Shown here piece by piece: positions 5,498 to 6,515 of a stretch of 6,515 nt of DNA. Under the pieces are notes generated by a model that did not search any database, was not told where the DNA came from, and worked only from the letters and a program-made list of their open reading frames with translations. The number at the start of each line of letters is the position of its first letter. Position 1 is the first letter of the stretch. The position numbers were made by a program, and so were the translations under genes. Source of the stretch: Clostridiales bacterium (GTDB taxonomy: Bacteria > Bacillota > Clostridia > Oscillospirales > Ruminococcaceae); the NCBI GenBank assembly GCA_029007575.1, contig JAQXIB010000265.1:1-6515 (forward strand), in the 5' to 3' direction.

Positions 5498-6515
5498 ATG
5501 TTGAAAAGAACCGTTTATGCGGATAATTCCGCAACTACCAGAGTTTCAGACAATGCATTGCATGCAATGCTGCCATATTTTCAGGACAAATTCGGAAACG
5601 CATCCAGTCTTCATGCCGCCGGCAGAGAAGCGGCGCGAGCCTTGATCCATGCCAGAAAGCAGGTCGCGGATGCGTTGAATGCCGAACCAAATGAAATTTA
5701 TTTCACTTCTGGCGGTACTGAGGCGGACAACTGGGCCATTAAAGGCGGTTGTGCGCAGGAATTAAAAAAAGGAAAGCGTCATATTATCACCACTGTGTTC
5801 GAGCATCATGCGGTGTTGCATTGCTTTGAGCTGCTGGAAAAGAATGGCTTCGAGGTTACTTATCTGCCGGTCAGCAAGGATGGTTATGTGACGGCACAGC
5901 AGGTGGCGGATGCCATCCGGGATGATACCGCGCTGGTTTCTGTCATGTATGCCAACAATGAGATCGGTACCATCCAGCCGATTGCCGAAATCGGTAAAGT
6001 CTGCCGTGAAAGGGGCGTTTGGTTCCATACCGACGCGGTGCAGGCGGTCGGCAATGTGCCGATTGACGTGAAAGCGCAGAATATTGATATGCTGTCCCTG
6101 TCCGGACATAAAATCCACGCGCCCAAAGGGATCGGCGTGCTATATGTCAGAAAAGGAATCGTGCTGCAAAATCTGGTCGACGGCGGTGCGCAGGAGCGCA
6201 ACAGACGGGGTGGAACCGAGAATATTCCTTCGATCGTCGCCTTGGGACAGGCGATCACCGACGCTGCGAAAAACGTGGATGCGAAAGTCGAGAGACTGAC
6301 CAAAATGCGGGACAGACTGATTGACGGCGTACTGTCTACGATTCCGAAAAGCCGTCTGAACGGCGGCAGAGAACCCAGACTCTGCATGAGCGCGAATTTT
6401 TCCTTCGAGGGCATCGAAGGCGAGGGAATGCTGCTGCTGTTGGATATGGAGGGCATCTGTGCTTCGTCCGGTTCGGCATGCACTTCGGGCTCGCTGGACC
6501 CCTCTCATGTTTTAA
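5498..6515 (+). CDS. iscS: Group I cysteine desulfurase (IscS/NifS), 3' end outside window
   Basis: PLP-dependent cytoplasmic enzyme that removes sulfur from L-cysteine, forming a persulfide for Fe-S cluster assembly and tRNA thiolation. The frame is open from ATG 5498 to the right edge: 339 codons of an expected 380-400, so the last 45 to 60 residues are missing. Seen: N-terminal YADNSATTRV, FGNASSLH, FTSGGTEADN, EHH (H103, equivalent to E. coli IscS H104), YANNEIGTIQP, SLSGHKIHAPKG with PLP-binding Lys205, RRGGTEN, and SSGSACTSGSLDPSHV with catalytic Cys328. The CTSG loop marks group I (IscS/NifS) rather than SufS. The names iscS and nifS are used interchangeably for Clostridia proteins of this kind, and I cannot decide between them; an iscU/nifU-like scaffold gene would be expected just downstream. 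Preceded by its own promoter, a possible Rrf2-type operator and a folded leader. Confidence 0.95.
   Translation, partial: MLKRTVYADNSATTRVSDNALHAMLPYFQDKFGNASSLHAAGREAARALIHARKQVADALNAEPNEIYFTSGGTEADNWAIKGGCAQELKKGKRHIITTVFEHHAVLHCFELLEKNGFEVTYLPVSKDGYVTAQQVADAIRDDTALVSVMYANNEIGTIQPIAEIGKVCRERGVWFHTDAVQAVGNVPIDVKAQNIDMLSLSGHKIHAPKGIGVLYVRKGIVLQNLVDGGAQERNRRGGTENIPSIVALGQAITDAAKNVDAKVERLTKMRDRLIDGVLSTIPKSRLNGGREPRLCMSANFSFEGIEGEGMLLLLDMEGICASSGSACTSGSLDPSHVL

Noticed and set aside
5458..5529. 22-codon frame starting at ATG 5458 and overlapping the start of the cysteine desulfurase gene
   Set aside because: No ribosome site, starts in a hairpin loop, and gives no recognisable peptide; probably chance.
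5762..6508. Reverse-strand open frames inside the cysteine desulfurase gene
   Set aside because: They are antisense shadows of a clearly conserved coding sequence with all catalytic motifs intact.

Overview
The window reads as ordinary chromosome from a Firmicute, most likely a Clostridia/Oscillospirales-type anaerobe. The evidence is the strong Shine-Dalgarno sites (AAGGAGG, GGGAGG), a TTG start on lepA, SigA-type promoters with 17-bp spacers, a lepA-hemW overlap typical of Firmicutes, and a small membrane protein ending in a WKDYNDCG-type tail that I associate with Clostridia. All genes found lie on the + strand. No transposase, CRISPR array, phage gene, tRNA or rRNA was seen.

Bases 1-3301 form a tight block: the 3' end of threonyl-tRNA synthetase (thrS), elongation factor 4 (lepA, TTG start, 19 bases downstream) and the radical-SAM heme chaperone hemW, which overlaps lepA by 8 bases. 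No terminator separates them, so they are probably cotranscribed.

Bases 3302-3922 are the least ordinary part. A good promoter (TTGACA-17-TATGAT) overlapped by a perfect 10-bp inverted repeat drives an unannotated-looking 53-codon single-pass membrane protein, which ends at a strong hairpin. A nearly identical copy of that hairpin (28 of 29 bases) follows 245 bases downstream with a better T-tract. Between the two lie a TATAAT box, several stable hairpins and a perfect 12-bp inverted repeat. No convincing protein is encoded there. The stretch could be a small structured RNA of about 210 nt or a dispersed non-coding repeat.

Bases 3923-5216 hold a metal-dependent amidohydrolase of the Amidohydro_2 family (substrate unknown) and ribonuclease HI (rnhA), which has its own promoter.

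Bases 5217-5497 are non-coding. They carry a promoter (TTGCAA-17-TATAAT) whose spacer contains a palindrome matching the ACTRWWWYAGT core of IscR-type (Rrf2 family) operators, then a roughly 175-nt structured leader. The leader precedes a group I cysteine desulfurase (iscS/nifS type), which runs off the right edge shortly after its catalytic cysteine. HemW carries a radical-SAM Fe-S cluster and the desulfurase supplies sulfur for such clusters, but the two are separated by several promoters and need not be co-regulated. No clear novel multi-gene system is visible; the best leads are the 3570-3922 element, the small membrane protein and the iscS control region.
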